In this document: positions 44,513 to 53,091 of the stretch, piece after piece
Position numbering within the stretch: position 1 is the first letter of the stretch
Layout: each line of letters begins with the position of its first letter
NCBI RefSeq assembly: GCF_004761875.1
Contig: NZ_SJEY01000005.1
Coordinates: forward strand, 186,001 to 250,000
Reading direction: 5' to 3'
Source: Roseovarius aestuariivivens
Lineage (GTDB): Bacteria; Pseudomonadota; Alphaproteobacteria; Rhodobacterales; Rhodobacteraceae
DNA length: 64,000 nt
Notes under the pieces: generated by a model
What the model was told of the DNA's origin: nothing
Seen by the model: the letters and a program-made list of their open reading frames with translations, nothing else
The model's database searches: none
Made by a program: the position numbers and the translations under genes

Positions 44513-45693
44513 CCCTCATCGGACAGCGCGGGAAGGCCCAAAGGCGTGCGCTTCTCGGCTGCCGTCAGGAACTCGGCCCCAGCAACACGCGCCCATTGCG
44601 CGTCTCGTTCCGCCGATAGCGCCGGCACCTGGTCCAGATCGGGCCGCAGCTCCAACGCTGCACCACTAAAGCCCGCAAGCCAGTCCGCCACACTCGCCGC
44701 CACACGCCCGGCCAAGGGAAGCACCGTCAGGCGATAGAAGGCGCGGTTGGCCTCCTGGTAATTCGAATAGGTCGCATCGCCCGGGATTCCCAACAGCATC
44801 GGCGGCACACCGAAGGCCAGCGCGATCTCGCGCGCGGCGCTCTCCTTGGTTTTCTGGAATTCCATGTCCGACGGGCTGAACCCCATCGGCTTCCAGTCCA
44901 GCCCGCCTTCCAGCAGCATGGGTCGGCCCGCGTTGCGCGCGCCCTGATGGTGGCTTTCCATTTCCATCACCAACCGATCGTACTGATCGGTTGACAGCGT
45001 GCCCTGGCCTTCGGCGCCCTTGAAGACAATCGCTCCGGATGGCCGCGCGGCGTTGTCCAGAAGTGCTTTGGACCAGCGGCTAGCGGAATTGTGCACATCC
45101 ACTGCCTGCGCCGCCGCCTGCATCGGCGAAAATCCGTAATGATCGTCCTGGGGATGAAAAGACTTGATATGACAGACTGGGGCCGGCCCCTCGCCCATGG
45201 CAAACCGGTGTTTGCGTCCGCCCACAGCGTATTCATAAACCGCAGGCCAGCCATCTGCACCCGGCACAACGCTCATACGGTCCGAACGCAAAACGTGCAG
45301 CTCCAGCGGGGTTTCCCCGATACCGCCGCCCACGGCCTCCACATAGGCGTTTCCAGTCAGAAGAAGCTGACCGAAGATCGCCTCGAAAAGCTCGGCACGC
45401 CCCTGGGCCGGGTTCGGGCTGCGCACCAGATCCAGCACCGGGTGCGCGGCGTAGCGTTCTTTTGCGTCTTGCAAAACCAGCGGCAGGCTGGCGGCGGCCT
45501 CGGCGATCATCTTGACGCAGCGAAAGCCGACCGGATTGCCCGCAAAGCCCGCGCGAGTCAGGCTGACGCTGTCGCGCGGGGTCCACGCGACGCGGCCCGC
45601 ACCCGGCCACGCGGCGATCCGGCCCACGGCGCTCGCCTTCTGCTCGGGGGCCTCGGGCGCCGTGCCGCCTTGCCGGAAGAAATCCAGAATCAT
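44509..45693 (-). CDS. GTA g3: portal protein
   Basis: 394 residues of the HK97-type portal family, with the RFAMGEGPAPVCHIKSFHPQ-region (split for length) near 165 and HHQGARNAGRPMLLEGG near 255. It forms the ring for DNA entry. The ATG at 45693 is preceded by a strong AAGGAGAG site, stronger than those of most downstream cistrons, in a separate leader of its own. Confidence 0.93.
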   Translation of the reverse strand: MILDFFRQGGTAPEAPEQKASAVGRIAAWPGAGRVAWTPRDSVSLTRAGFAGNPVGFRCVKMIAEAAASLPLVLQDAKERYAAHPVLDLVRSPNPAQGRAELFEAIFGQLLLTGNAYVEAVGGGIGETPLELHVLRSDRMSVVPGADGWPAVYEYAVGGRKHRFAMGEGPAPVCHIKSFHPQDDHYGFSPMQAAAQAVDVHNSASRWSKALLDNAARPSGAIVFKGAEGQGTLSTDQYDRLVMEMESHHQGARNAGRPMLLEGGLDWKPMGFSPSDMEFQKTKESAAREIALAFGVPPMLLGIPGDATYSNYQEANRAFYRLTVLPLAGRVAASVADWLAGFSGAALELRPDLDQVPALSAERDAQWARVAGAEFLTAAEKRTPLGLPALSDEG

Positions 45694-45899
45694 CGTTGCG
45701 CTCTCCTTGGTCTCTCGCCTTGGCCATGGGCCATCACTGCCCGCTCACAAGAGGCATCAGACCCTCAAAGGTTTACGAATTCCTAACCACGCCGCGCGCG
45801 GCGCGGACCCGGCGCAACCCAAAGGAACTTTTCGCAAATCTCTGCCCGAAAGGTCGTATTTCCGCTCCACGGGCGCGAAAGCCGCGCTAAACTGGCCTC

Positions 45900-46679
45900 A
45901 TGACAGAAAGCCTTGACGCCTACAAACCCGCCAAGATCGCCCAGCTCGTGGAAGAGGCGGGCGTCGCCAAGGCCCGCCTAGAGTTCGGGCCGATGCTCAC
46001 ACTCGCGATTCTGGCCGGGGCGTTCATCGGGTTGGGCGGGGCGGCCTACACAATGACCATGACTGGCCTCGATCCCGCTATCGGACCGGCCCGGCTGCTG
46101 GGCGGCGTGGTCTTTTGTCTCGGCCTTATTCTGGTGATCGTCGGCGGGGCCGAGCTTTTCACCGGCAACGCGCTCATGGTCATGGCCGCCGTCGATGGCA
46201 AGATCGCACCCGCCCGGCTGTTTCGCGCCTGGGCCATCGTCTATGCCGGAAACCTGATCGGGGCAGCGGCGCTGGCGTTCGGCATGACGCTGAGTGGCCT
46301 GCTTGACGGCCCGATGGGAGAAACGGCGACACGCATCGCAGAGGCCAAAACGTCGCTACCCCCGCCAGAGGCGTTCATGCGCGGCATCCTGTGCAACGCG
46401 CTTGTCTGCCTTGCGATCTGGCTCACCTTCGCGGCCCGAACCGTGGCGGGCAAGATCCTCGCGATCCTCTGGCCGATTTCAGCTTTTGTGCTTTTGGGGT
46501 TCGAGCACTCGGTGGCCAACATGTACTTTTTCCCTCAGGCTTGGGGGGCGGGTGCCGACCCCGCTCTTGGTGCCGCCCTCACCAATCTTGTCTGGGTAAC
46601 GCTGGGCAATATCGTCGGGGGCGCGGGCGGCGTGGCGCTCGCTTATCGCTTTGCCTATCTCGCTCAACATGAAACGTAA
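45900..46679 (+). CDS. Formate/nitrite transporter (FNT) family protein
   Basis: 259 residues with six hydrophobic helices and the FNT motifs GAELFTGNALM (near 83), GILCNALVCLAIW (near 162) and GFEHSVANMYF (near 200). FNT proteins are pentameric channels for formate, nitrite or hydrosulfide. It lies on the plus strand between GTA g2 and g3 and so interrupts the minus-strand GTA operon. Codon use and G+C are like the neighbours, so it is not a recent foreign insertion. Confidence 0.9.
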   Translation: MTESLDAYKPAKIAQLVEEAGVAKARLEFGPMLTLAILAGAFIGLGGAAYTMTMTGLDPAIGPARLLGGVVFCLGLILVIVGGAELFTGNALMVMAAVDGKIAPARLFRAWAIVYAGNLIGAAALAFGMTLSGLLDGPMGETATRIAEAKTSLPPPEAFMRGILCNALVCLAIWLTFAARTVAGKILAILWPISAFVLLGFEHSVANMYFFPQAWGAGADPALGAALTNLVWVTLGNIVGGAGGVALAYRFAYLAQHET

Positions 46680-46711
46680 AAGCGGCGGGTCGGCCTTCGC
46701 CGTCCCGCCGC
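46678..46711 (-). terminator. Terminator-like hairpin at the end of GTA g1-g2
   Basis: Outer stem GCGGCGGG/CCCGCCGC (46682-46689 with 46104-type partner at 46704-46711), one T:T mismatch, inner stem CGGC/GCCG and a CTTC loop. Read on the minus strand the stem is followed at once by UUUU (46681-46678), so it would terminate transcripts from g2. It overlaps the transporter stop codon region. Confidence 0.65.
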
Positions 46712-46736
46712 ATACGCCGCCAGACATGACCATGTC

Positions 46737-48107
46737 TCAGATCGAGCGCACCTGCGGGCTGCGCCAGCGCGCCGCCGGAACGATCATCAGTTCGGTCAAT
46801 GCCCAGACCAACGCATCCACGCGGTCCGGACTGCCCTTGCCCTCGAAACCCTTCGCCGTCATCGCGCACATCTGATCTTCAAGCTCGGCCATACCGTGCA
46901 GGTGATGCAAACGGTCCTGCTCGTAAAGCGCGGCAACCGGCTCGGCCCGGGCCACCTTGCCGCGGCTCGCGTGCACTGACTTCACGGGCACCAGGGGGTC
47001 GACCTGGCGGATCACCTCTTCGACCATCTCGCCGCCTTGGTTGACCTCGGCCACCAGCCGTTCCGCGCCGAATTCCTCCATTGCGCGGATGGCCGCCTTG
47101 GCCCAGGCGGTGGGTGACGCCGCACTCACGCTTCTGTCGGCCAGCACATAGGCGCGCCAATCCTGCACCGGACCCTGCGTGACCGCCCCGGCCACCACGA
47201 TCCCGCAGGAATCCGAACTGGCCTTGCCGGTGACCGGCGGGTCGACCGCCACCACAATCCTGTCCAGCGCCGGCGCCTTGTCCAGCCGCCCGGTCTCCAA
47301 CATGCCGGTGCGCCAAAGCGCGCCATCAGCCTCGTCGATCAGAATTCCATCCAGTTCCGGGCGGCCCAGCCGGGTGCCTGCATACCGCGCCCGCACCTCG
47401 TCAAGAAAGGATTGCGCGAGGAACGCCGCGTTGGCCTCGGTCGCCGCAGACGTCACTACCGTTGTATCTTGTGCGAGCACATCTTTTAGCACACCAACAT
47501 TGCGCGGCGTGGTCGTGATGCAGACCTGCGGATGCTCACCCAGCCGCAGACCAAATTGCAGCATATCCCAAGTCTCGCGCGCCTTTTTCCATTTGGCCAT
47601 CTCATCAACCCAGGCCCCGTCGAATTGCGGCCCGCGCAGCGCCTCGGGATCATGCGCCGAAAACGCCTGCGCCGTTGCCCCGTTAGGCCAGATCAGCCGG
47701 CGCCGCGTCGCCTGCCACACCGGCCGCCGGTCGGGCGGAGAACAGGCAAGAATGCCGCTTTCGCCGAAAACCATCACATCGCGCACCTGGTCGATCGTCT
47801 CTCCCACCAGCGCGATGCGCGCGCATTGACCGGGATCAAGCGGTTTTGGCCCCTCGACCTGGGCTCGCACCCATTCTGCGCCTGCCCGCGTTTTGCCCGC
47901 ACCGCGCCCGCCCATGATCACCCAGGCGCGCCAGTCGCCCTCGGGCGGCAACTGGTGATCCATCGCCCAGAATTCGAAAAGATACGGCAGCGCCATCAGC
48001 TCTCCGTCACCCAGGGCATCGAGAAACTCAGACTGAACCTCGTGCCCTTCTGAGACGAGCCAAGCGGCATCCGACCGCAGTTCTGGCGGCATCAAGGTCG
48101 AGCGCAT
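46737..48107 (-). CDS. GTA g2: large terminase
   Basis: 456 residues from ATG 48107; the frame is open to 48149, inside g1. Walker A GGRGAGKT at 66-73, Walker B-like DGAWVDEMAKW near 168, and a C-terminal nuclease fold with acidic residues (VAVDPPVTG near 290 and PDRVDALVWAL near 435). It pumps host DNA into GTA heads. It overlaps g1 in a different frame. Confidence 0.93.
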   Translation of the reverse strand: MRSTLMPPELRSDAAWLVSEGHEVQSEFLDALGDGELMALPYLFEFWAMDHQLPPEGDWRAWVIMGGRGAGKTRAGAEWVRAQVEGPKPLDPGQCARIALVGETIDQVRDVMVFGESGILACSPPDRRPVWQATRRRLIWPNGATAQAFSAHDPEALRGPQFDGAWVDEMAKWKKARETWDMLQFGLRLGEHPQVCITTTPRNVGVLKDVLAQDTTVVTSAATEANAAFLAQSFLDEVRARYAGTRLGRPELDGILIDEADGALWRTGMLETGRLDKAPALDRIVVAVDPPVTGKASSDSCGIVVAGAVTQGPVQDWRAYVLADRSVSAASPTAWAKAAIRAMEEFGAERLVAEVNQGGEMVEEVIRQVDPLVPVKSVHASRGKVARAEPVAALYEQDRLHHLHGMAELEDQMCAMTAKGFEGKGSPDRVDALVWALTELMIVPAARWRSPQVRSI

Positions 48108-48357
48108 AGTCGTGGACGATGCCTTTTTCGGTTTTCTTTCGTGTGGCAAGTTGAGCCTCCGCTTCGATGGCGATCTTGAGCCATTGCCGGATTTCCGACG
48201 TGGCCTTCATCGCGTTTTTCAGTTCGCCGAATTCGCCGGTCTTGATCCGGGCGTACATGCCCTCCAGCTCGGCGCGCATGTCGGCAAGCTGCCGCTCAAG
48301 CGAGTCGATGGAGGTTGTTAGGCCCGTGGGAACCGGATCCGGAACAATCAGGACCAT
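48028..48357 (-). CDS. GTA g1: small terminase-like protein
   Basis: 109 residues, largely helical, with a coiled coil (SLERQLADMRAELEGMYARI, about 19-38) and a basic C-terminal tail. In R. capsulatus the homologue binds g2 and DNA without a packaging sequence, which explains random packaging. It is the first gene of the cluster. Confidence 0.85.
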   Translation of the reverse strand: MVLIVPDPVPTGLTTSIDSLERQLADMRAELEGMYARIKTGEFGELKNAMKATSEIRQWLKIAIEAEAQLATRKKTEKGIVHDYALDLDAARTAVGCRLARLRRARGSV

Positions 48358-48651
48358 GCGTGCTCTAGCCTCATGTTTCTTCTCTTGTTACGTGGCAGAC
48401 CCCGTAACTGAATGGTGTGTCGCCCGCGCTCGTTGCCACGGCGCGACCGACGTCAAGGGATCAATGCAGACCCATGGAAATATCACGTATTACAGGGTGT
48501 TGCCGGGCTATTCTCGCCCGGATTGTTAAGAACTTGTTAACCAAGACATCACGCAAGGACGTGTCCCCCGCGCCGAACCGCCGCCTTGCATCCTGTAAAG
48601 CCAGTGACCAGGTTGTTTCTAAGTTTAACCTAAGCACGAAAGGACATATCG
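48358..48651. promoter_or_regulatory. Intergenic region that should hold the GTA promoter
   Basis: 294 bp between GTA g1 and the divergent DUF411 gene. It contains a hairpin at 48503-48521 (CCGGGC/GCCCGG) followed by two TTGTTAA copies starting at 48523 and 48534, 11 bases apart, in a short AT-rich patch. The binding site of the GafA activator is not defined well enough for me to recognise it; this patch is the best candidate for a regulator site. Confidence 0.4.
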
Positions 48652-49140
48652 ATGTCGCAACAGCGCTCTGTTTCCCGCCGCAACGCGCTTCTCGCAGGTG
48701 GTTCATTCTTTTTTACGGCGGGCGTTTCAGCTGTGGCGCATGCCGATGAACTTGCGCCGTCCGACAACGCGCTGCATGTCGTCAAGACGCCGACCTGCGG
48801 ATGCTGCAAGGCGTGGGCGGACCTCGCCCGCGACGCCGGCTTTTCCGTGACCACCGAAGACACGCGCGATTATGTCGGGATGAAACGCGCGGGCGGGGTG
48901 CCGCAACCGCTCTGGTCCTGCCATACCGCTCGTATTGCGGGCTATACGGTCGAGGGGCATGTGCCGTTTGACGCCATCCGCAAGCTGCTGTCGGAACGTC
49001 CCGATATTTCCGGCCTGTCAGTGCCCGGCATGCCAGCCGGATCGCCCGGGATGGGTAACGATCCGACCGCTGTTTTCGACGTAATTGCCTTCGGTGGCAC
49101 CGCGGGCGACGGACAAGTGTATTTCACTGCCGGTCAGTAA
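48652..49140 (+). CDS. DUF411 domain metal-binding protein, Tat-like secreted
   Basis: 162 residues. The start has a SRRNALLAGG twin-arginine-like signal and an Ala-rich cleavage region (about 30). CGCCKAW near 50 and later single Cys and His residues are the DUF411 metal-binding pattern. Such proteins often sit with copper-resistance genes, and copper binding in the periplasm is likely. AAGGAC ribosome site upstream. Confidence 0.82.
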   Translation: MSQQRSVSRRNALLAGGSFFFTAGVSAVAHADELAPSDNALHVVKTPTCGCCKAWADLARDAGFSVTTEDTRDYVGMKRAGGVPQPLWSCHTARIAGYTVEGHVPFDAIRKLLSERPDISGLSVPGMPAGSPGMGNDPTAVFDVIAFGGTAGDGQVYFTAGQ

Positions 49141-49158
49141 AAGCACTCGCACACTTGG

Positions 49159-50328
49159 TTACTGATTGGCCTGTTCGGCCTCCAGACGGCGATAGGCCGC
49201 GACATTCTCGTTGTGCTCTTCGAGTGTCTCGGCGAAGAGATGACCATCGCGCGGGTCCAGAGACCTGGCGACGAAGAACACGTAGTCTGTTTCCAGCGGC
49301 TGCACTGCCGCCTCAATGCTCGCCCTGCCCGGATTGGCGATGGGCGTGGGCGGCAAACCTTCAATAACATAGGTATTATAAGGCGTTGCGGCACGAAGCT
49401 CACTCTGCCGAATGCCGCGTCCCAATACGCCTTCACCCTGCGTGATACCGTAGATCACGGTTGGGTCTGTCTGCAGGCGCATGCCACGCCGCAAGCGGTT
49501 GGTGAACACGCTCGCCACCTGTCCGCGCTCTGACGCGACCCCGGTTTCCTTCTCGATGATCGACGCGAGGATCAGGGCCTCGTAGGGATCTTCGAGTGGA
49601 ATATCTTCATCCCGCGCCTCCCACGCGGCGGCAAGGATTGCATCCTGCGCGGCACGCATCCGCGCGATAAGATCGTCCCGACTCGCACCGGCCACAACCT
49701 CGTAGCTGTCAGGGGCCAGACTTCCCTCCGGCGGCGTCTCCGCCACCTCGCCGTCAAGCACATCGACGGAGCGCAATGCGTTGACCACCTGCCAGCTCGT
49801 CACCCCCTCCGCCAGCGCGATCCTGTAACGCGTGTCGGCCTTTTGCCGTACCTCCTCGAAGATTGCGGGCAACTCGACGCCTTCGGCAGTCGGATCGAAC
49901 TCAGCGCGATCGACAAAGCGATTGGTCGCCGGGTCAAGTTCCCGCACCTCGACCTCGAGGTCATTGATGCCGATCCGGTACACCACTTCGGTGCCGCAGG
50001 TGCTTGCACCGCCCCGCGTGATCGCATCGGTCACCTCGCGCATACTGGCGCCCTCGGGAATAAGCCAGCTGCCTGCCTTCAGATCCGCAGTCTTGTCGGC
50101 ATATTCCGCACCCAGCCGGAAGATCGTGCCATTGCGCACCGCGCCCTGGTCTTCCAGACGGCGCGAGATGCTACGCATCGTGGCACCGCGTGGCACTTGC
50201 AGGCAAATGGCCTCGTCAAGCGGCCCCCGGGCGCTGTATTCGTTCTGGCCCCACAAGATCACGCCCCCAAGCAGGAACACGATCACCACGAGAAAGGTCA
50301 GGAAATTCGAGGCGATATGCCGCCACAT
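49159..50328 (-). CDS. mltG: Endolytic murein transglycosylase
   Basis: 389 residues from ATG 50328, which overlaps the fabF stop by one base (TGATG). One N-terminal membrane helix (about 8-27) and a LysM-like then YceG catalytic domain with Glu in IIEKETG near 252 and the QTDPTVIYG block. It cuts nascent glycan strands and sets their length. Linkage with fab genes is common in proteobacteria. Confidence 0.92.
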   Translation of the reverse strand: MWRHIASNFLTFLVVIVFLLGGVILWGQNEYSARGPLDEAICLQVPRGATMRSISRRLEDQGAVRNGTIFRLGAEYADKTADLKAGSWLIPEGASMREVTDAITRGGASTCGTEVVYRIGINDLEVEVRELDPATNRFVDRAEFDPTAEGVELPAIFEEVRQKADTRYRIALAEGVTSWQVVNALRSVDVLDGEVAETPPEGSLAPDSYEVVAGASRDDLIARMRAAQDAILAAAWEARDEDIPLEDPYEALILASIIEKETGVASERGQVASVFTNRLRRGMRLQTDPTVIYGITQGEGVLGRGIRQSELRAATPYNTYVIEGLPPTPIANPGRASIEAAVQPLETDYVFFVARSLDPRDGHLFAETLEEHNENVAAYRRLEAEQANQ

Positions 50329-51587
50329 CACCGCACCTGCCCGACACACAGGCACGCATTGGTGCCCCCAAAGCCAAAGCTGTTGGACAAGGCCACCTTG
50401 ATCTCGCGCTCGTGCTTGGCGTTGGCGGCCAGGTTGAGCGGTGTTTCGACAGCCGGATTATCGAGGTTGATCGTCGGCGGCGCGACCTGGTCGCGCACAG
50501 CGAGAATGGCGAAAATGCCCTCGATAGCGCCAGCCGCCCCAAGCAAATGCCCGGTCGAGGATTTGGTGGAACTCATCGTCGCTTTGCCCGCAGCCTGACC
50601 CAGCAAACGCTCAACAGCCTTAAGCTCGATCGTGTCGGCCATGGTCGACGTGCCATGCGCGTTGATGTAATCAACGTCTTCGGACGTCACACCCGCATTG
50701 CGCAGCGCGGCCTTCATGGCCCGGTATCCGCCATCGCCATCCTCTGCCGGTGCGGTGATGTGATAGGCGTCACCCGACAGGCCATAGCCCAGGATCTCGG
50801 CATAGATCTTGGCATCACGGGCCTTGGCGTGCTCGTATTCCTCCAGCACCACAACGCCGGCCCCCTCGCCCATTACGAAGCCATCGCGGTCCGCGTCATA
50901 GGGTCGGCTGGCCGCCTTGGGGTCGTCCGCCCGTTTTGTCGACAACGCCTTGCAAGCGTTGAAGCCGGCAATCCCGATCTCGCAGATCGCGGCCTCGGCC
51001 CCGCCCGCGACCATTACATCGGCATCGCCGAACATGATCAGGCGCGCAGCATCGCCGATGGCATGCGCCCCGGTCGAACAGGCCGTCACGACAGCGTGGT
51101 TCGGACCCTTGAAGCCATAGCGGATGCTCACCTGCCCGCTGATCAGGTTGATCAGCGCGCCGGGAATAAAGAAAGGCGACACACGCCGTACGCCGCGATC
51201 ACGGATCAACAGGGTCGTTTCCTCGATCGACCGCAGTCCGCCGATACCTGAGCCGATCATCACGCCGGTGCGCTCCAGATCCGCGTCTTCGGTCGGGGTC
51301 CAACCGGCATCTTCCACAGCCTGCTGGGCTGCGGCCACGCCATAGAGGATGAAATCATCCACTTTCCGGCGTTCCTTGGGCTCCATGTAAGCATCGGCGT
51401 TGAACGTGCCGTCACTACCATCGCCATCGGGCACCTGGCACGCGTATTTCGTGGCAACATTGGCAGGATCGAACCGGGTGATTGTTCCGGCACCCGACTC
51501 TCCGCTCAGTATTCGCGTCCAGCTCTCCTCCACCCCCGAGGCCAAGGGAGTAACCAGACCAAGTCCGGTGACCACGACACGCCGCAT
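50328..51587 (-). CDS. fabF: 3-oxoacyl-ACP synthase II
   Basis: 419 residues from ATG 51587. Catalytic Cys in ACSTGAHA (near 167), His in NAHGTST (near 308) and His in KSSTGHLLGAAG (near 345) complete the condensing-enzyme triad. It elongates fatty acids from acyl-ACP and malonyl-ACP. Confidence 0.95.
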   Translation of the reverse strand: MRRVVVTGLGLVTPLASGVEESWTRILSGESGAGTITRFDPANVATKYACQVPDGDGSDGTFNADAYMEPKERRKVDDFILYGVAAAQQAVEDAGWTPTEDADLERTGVMIGSGIGGLRSIEETTLLIRDRGVRRVSPFFIPGALINLISGQVSIRYGFKGPNHAVVTACSTGAHAIGDAARLIMFGDADVMVAGGAEAAICEIGIAGFNACKALSTKRADDPKAASRPYDADRDGFVMGEGAGVVVLEEYEHAKARDAKIYAEILGYGLSGDAYHITAPAEDGDGGYRAMKAALRNAGVTSEDVDYINAHGTSTMADTIELKAVERLLGQAAGKATMSSTKSSTGHLLGAAGAIEGIFAILAVRDQVAPPTINLDNPAVETPLNLAANAKHEREIKVALSNSFGFGGTNACLCVGQVR

Positions 51588-51626
51588 AGAACTGCCCTCT
51601 CGATTGGTTCGTTCGCTGCTCATACC

Positions 51627-51659
51627 GCGCCTTGGCCCCTTGGGGCAACCCCAAGGCGC
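51627..51659 (-). terminator. Nested alternative hairpins between the HisA paralogue and fabF
   Basis: Outer arms GCGCCTTGG (51627-51635) and CCAAGGCGC (51651-51659) pair perfectly. Within them CCTTGGGG (51638-51645) pairs with CCCCAAGG (51649-51656), so the two folds exclude each other. This could attenuate or stabilise the transcript; no T-run is seen. Confidence 0.35.
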
Positions 51660-51703
51660 TGCGCGCGCAAGCCTCCGCGTGCGGACCGTGAAGCCTCTGG
51701 AAC

Positions 51704-52447
51704 CTACTGGAAATCTGCCACCGGCTCTCTGGCGGCACGGGCCACGGCGAGGGCCTCGGACAGGTCCACGTCACGAGACAGAAGCGACCTACCGACGAGT
51801 GCCCCGGCGATGTTGGACACGTATTTGAGCCGGGCCACGTCATCCACTGATCGGATGGTCCCGCGCGCGACAACCGGATGGCGCGTTTTAGAGGCCAGTC
51901 CGGCAATCAGGCCCAGACTGCCATCGCTTGCGTCGATATCGGCATCGACATCAGTAACGATGATTCCCGCCAGCGGCGCCGCGTCGAATGCCGCGATGAA
52001 GCTGTCGGGCGAAAACGCGCTCTTCTTTTGCCAGCCTTCGGTCATCACAGAGCCCTGAAAGACGTCGACCGCCAGTATGATCTGGTCGGGATGCCACTTG
52101 GCCAGCGCCCGAACCGCATCGGGATCATAGGCCGCCATCGTGCTAAGAACGATCCGGCCCGCGCCCTTTTCGATCCAGCGGGTTACGCTCTCGCGCGACC
52201 GGAACCCGCCGCCGAGTTGCACAGGAATGCCGACGCCCCGGATGATGTGCGCGATCAGATCGGCATTGTCTCCCTCGCCCTTGAGCGCATTGATGTCCGT
52301 CAGATGCATCCATTCCGCGCCCGCGGCAGCGTAAGCTCGGGCGGTCTCGAACGGATCGATGTGCCAAACGACCGGGTCATCCAGCCGTCCGCGCGTCAGC
52401 GTAACGCATTTTCCGTTATAAAGTTCGAGTGTGGGGTAGAGGATCAT
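51704..52447 (-). CDS. HisA-like TIM-barrel protein (paralogue with altered active site)
   Basis: 247 residues from ATG 52447. Two-fold (beta-alpha)8 phosphate-binding barrel with LAVDVFQGSVMTEGW near 122 matching the HisA catalytic half, and IIVTDVDADIDASDG near 162. The first catalytic Asp of HisA (PALDL-type) is Glu here (PTLELYNG), and the AAGGI phosphate loop is replaced by VARGTIRS. No other histidine genes are near; it lies between acpP and fabF. It may be a HisA-derived protein with another role, possibly in a divergent isomerisation. Confidence 0.72.
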   Translation of the reverse strand: MILYPTLELYNGKCVTLTRGRLDDPVVWHIDPFETARAYAAAGAEWMHLTDINALKGEGDNADLIAHIIRGVGIPVQLGGGFRSRESVTRWIEKGAGRIVLSTMAAYDPDAVRALAKWHPDQIILAVDVFQGSVMTEGWQKKSAFSPDSFIAAFDAAPLAGIIVTDVDADIDASDGSLGLIAGLASKTRHPVVARGTIRSVDDVARLKYVSNIAGALVGRSLLSRDVDLSEALAVARAAREPVADFQ

Positions 52448-52577
52448 CGCAAACGCCCTTTCGATTCGCCGGACCGCCGGTACCATCGACACCATACTGT
52501 CCGTACGCGGGCACTACTGTGCTCAAATCGGCATCATATCAATCAATCCCGAACATGGGCATTTAGCGGTCGCAATG

Positions 52578-52608
52578 AAAAAGGCCCCCGCGCCGTGTAC
52601 GGGGGCCT
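52578..52608 (-). terminator. Intrinsic terminator after acpP
   Basis: On the minus strand CGGGGGCC-type arms pair over a 9-base loop (AGGCCCCCG at 52582-52590 with CGGGGGCCT at 52600-52608) and run into TTTTTC. It lies 27 bases past the acpP stop and would separate acpP from the HisA paralogue. Confidence 0.85.
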
Positions 52609-52634
52609 CATAATGCCGCTGGCGATGTCGCGTC

Positions 52635-52868
52635 TTACGACGCTTCGCTGATGAACTTCACCGCATCGCCGAAGGTCTGGATCGTCTCGGCGGCGTCATC
52701 GGGAATCTCGATGCCGAACTCTTCCTCGAAGGCCATGACCAGCTCGACTGTGTCGAGGCTGTCCGCGCCAAGATCGTCGATGAACGAGGCATTCTCGGTC
52801 ACCTTGTCCTCTTCCACCCCAAGATGTTCCACAACGATCTTTTTCACGCGGTCTGCGATATCGCTCAT
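52635..52868 (-). CDS. acpP: Acyl carrier protein
   Basis: 77 residues, acidic, with phosphopantetheine site Ser37 in [10 protein letters not shown]. Carries growing acyl chains for fatty-acid synthesis. Followed by a strong terminator, fitting its high expression. Confidence 0.95.
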   Translation of the reverse strand: MSDIADRVKKIVVEHLGVEEDKVTENASFIDDLGADSLDTVELVMAFEEEFGIEIPDDAAETIQTFGDAVKFISEAS

Positions 52869-53091
52869 GTTAATTCCTCATCTTCTTCAGGCCTTCGGCC
52901 CTAGTTCTATGCCCCTGCCCGCGCCGGGAAGCGGCTTTGATGCCCCGACGGGCGGCTCTCGTGCCCGTTAGCACGGGCGTTCTTGGCGGCAAGCGCGGTT
53001 GCCCCCCGTTCAAACTGCGCCGCCTATAGCATACGGCGCGAGATTGGCAAATGGTTTCCCCAGCCGCGCAAGAGCATGCGCATGCGGTGGC

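Noticed and set aside
45900..46679. Transporter as a recently inserted foreign gene
   Set aside because: Composition and codon use match the neighbours, and no repeats or mobile genes flank it.
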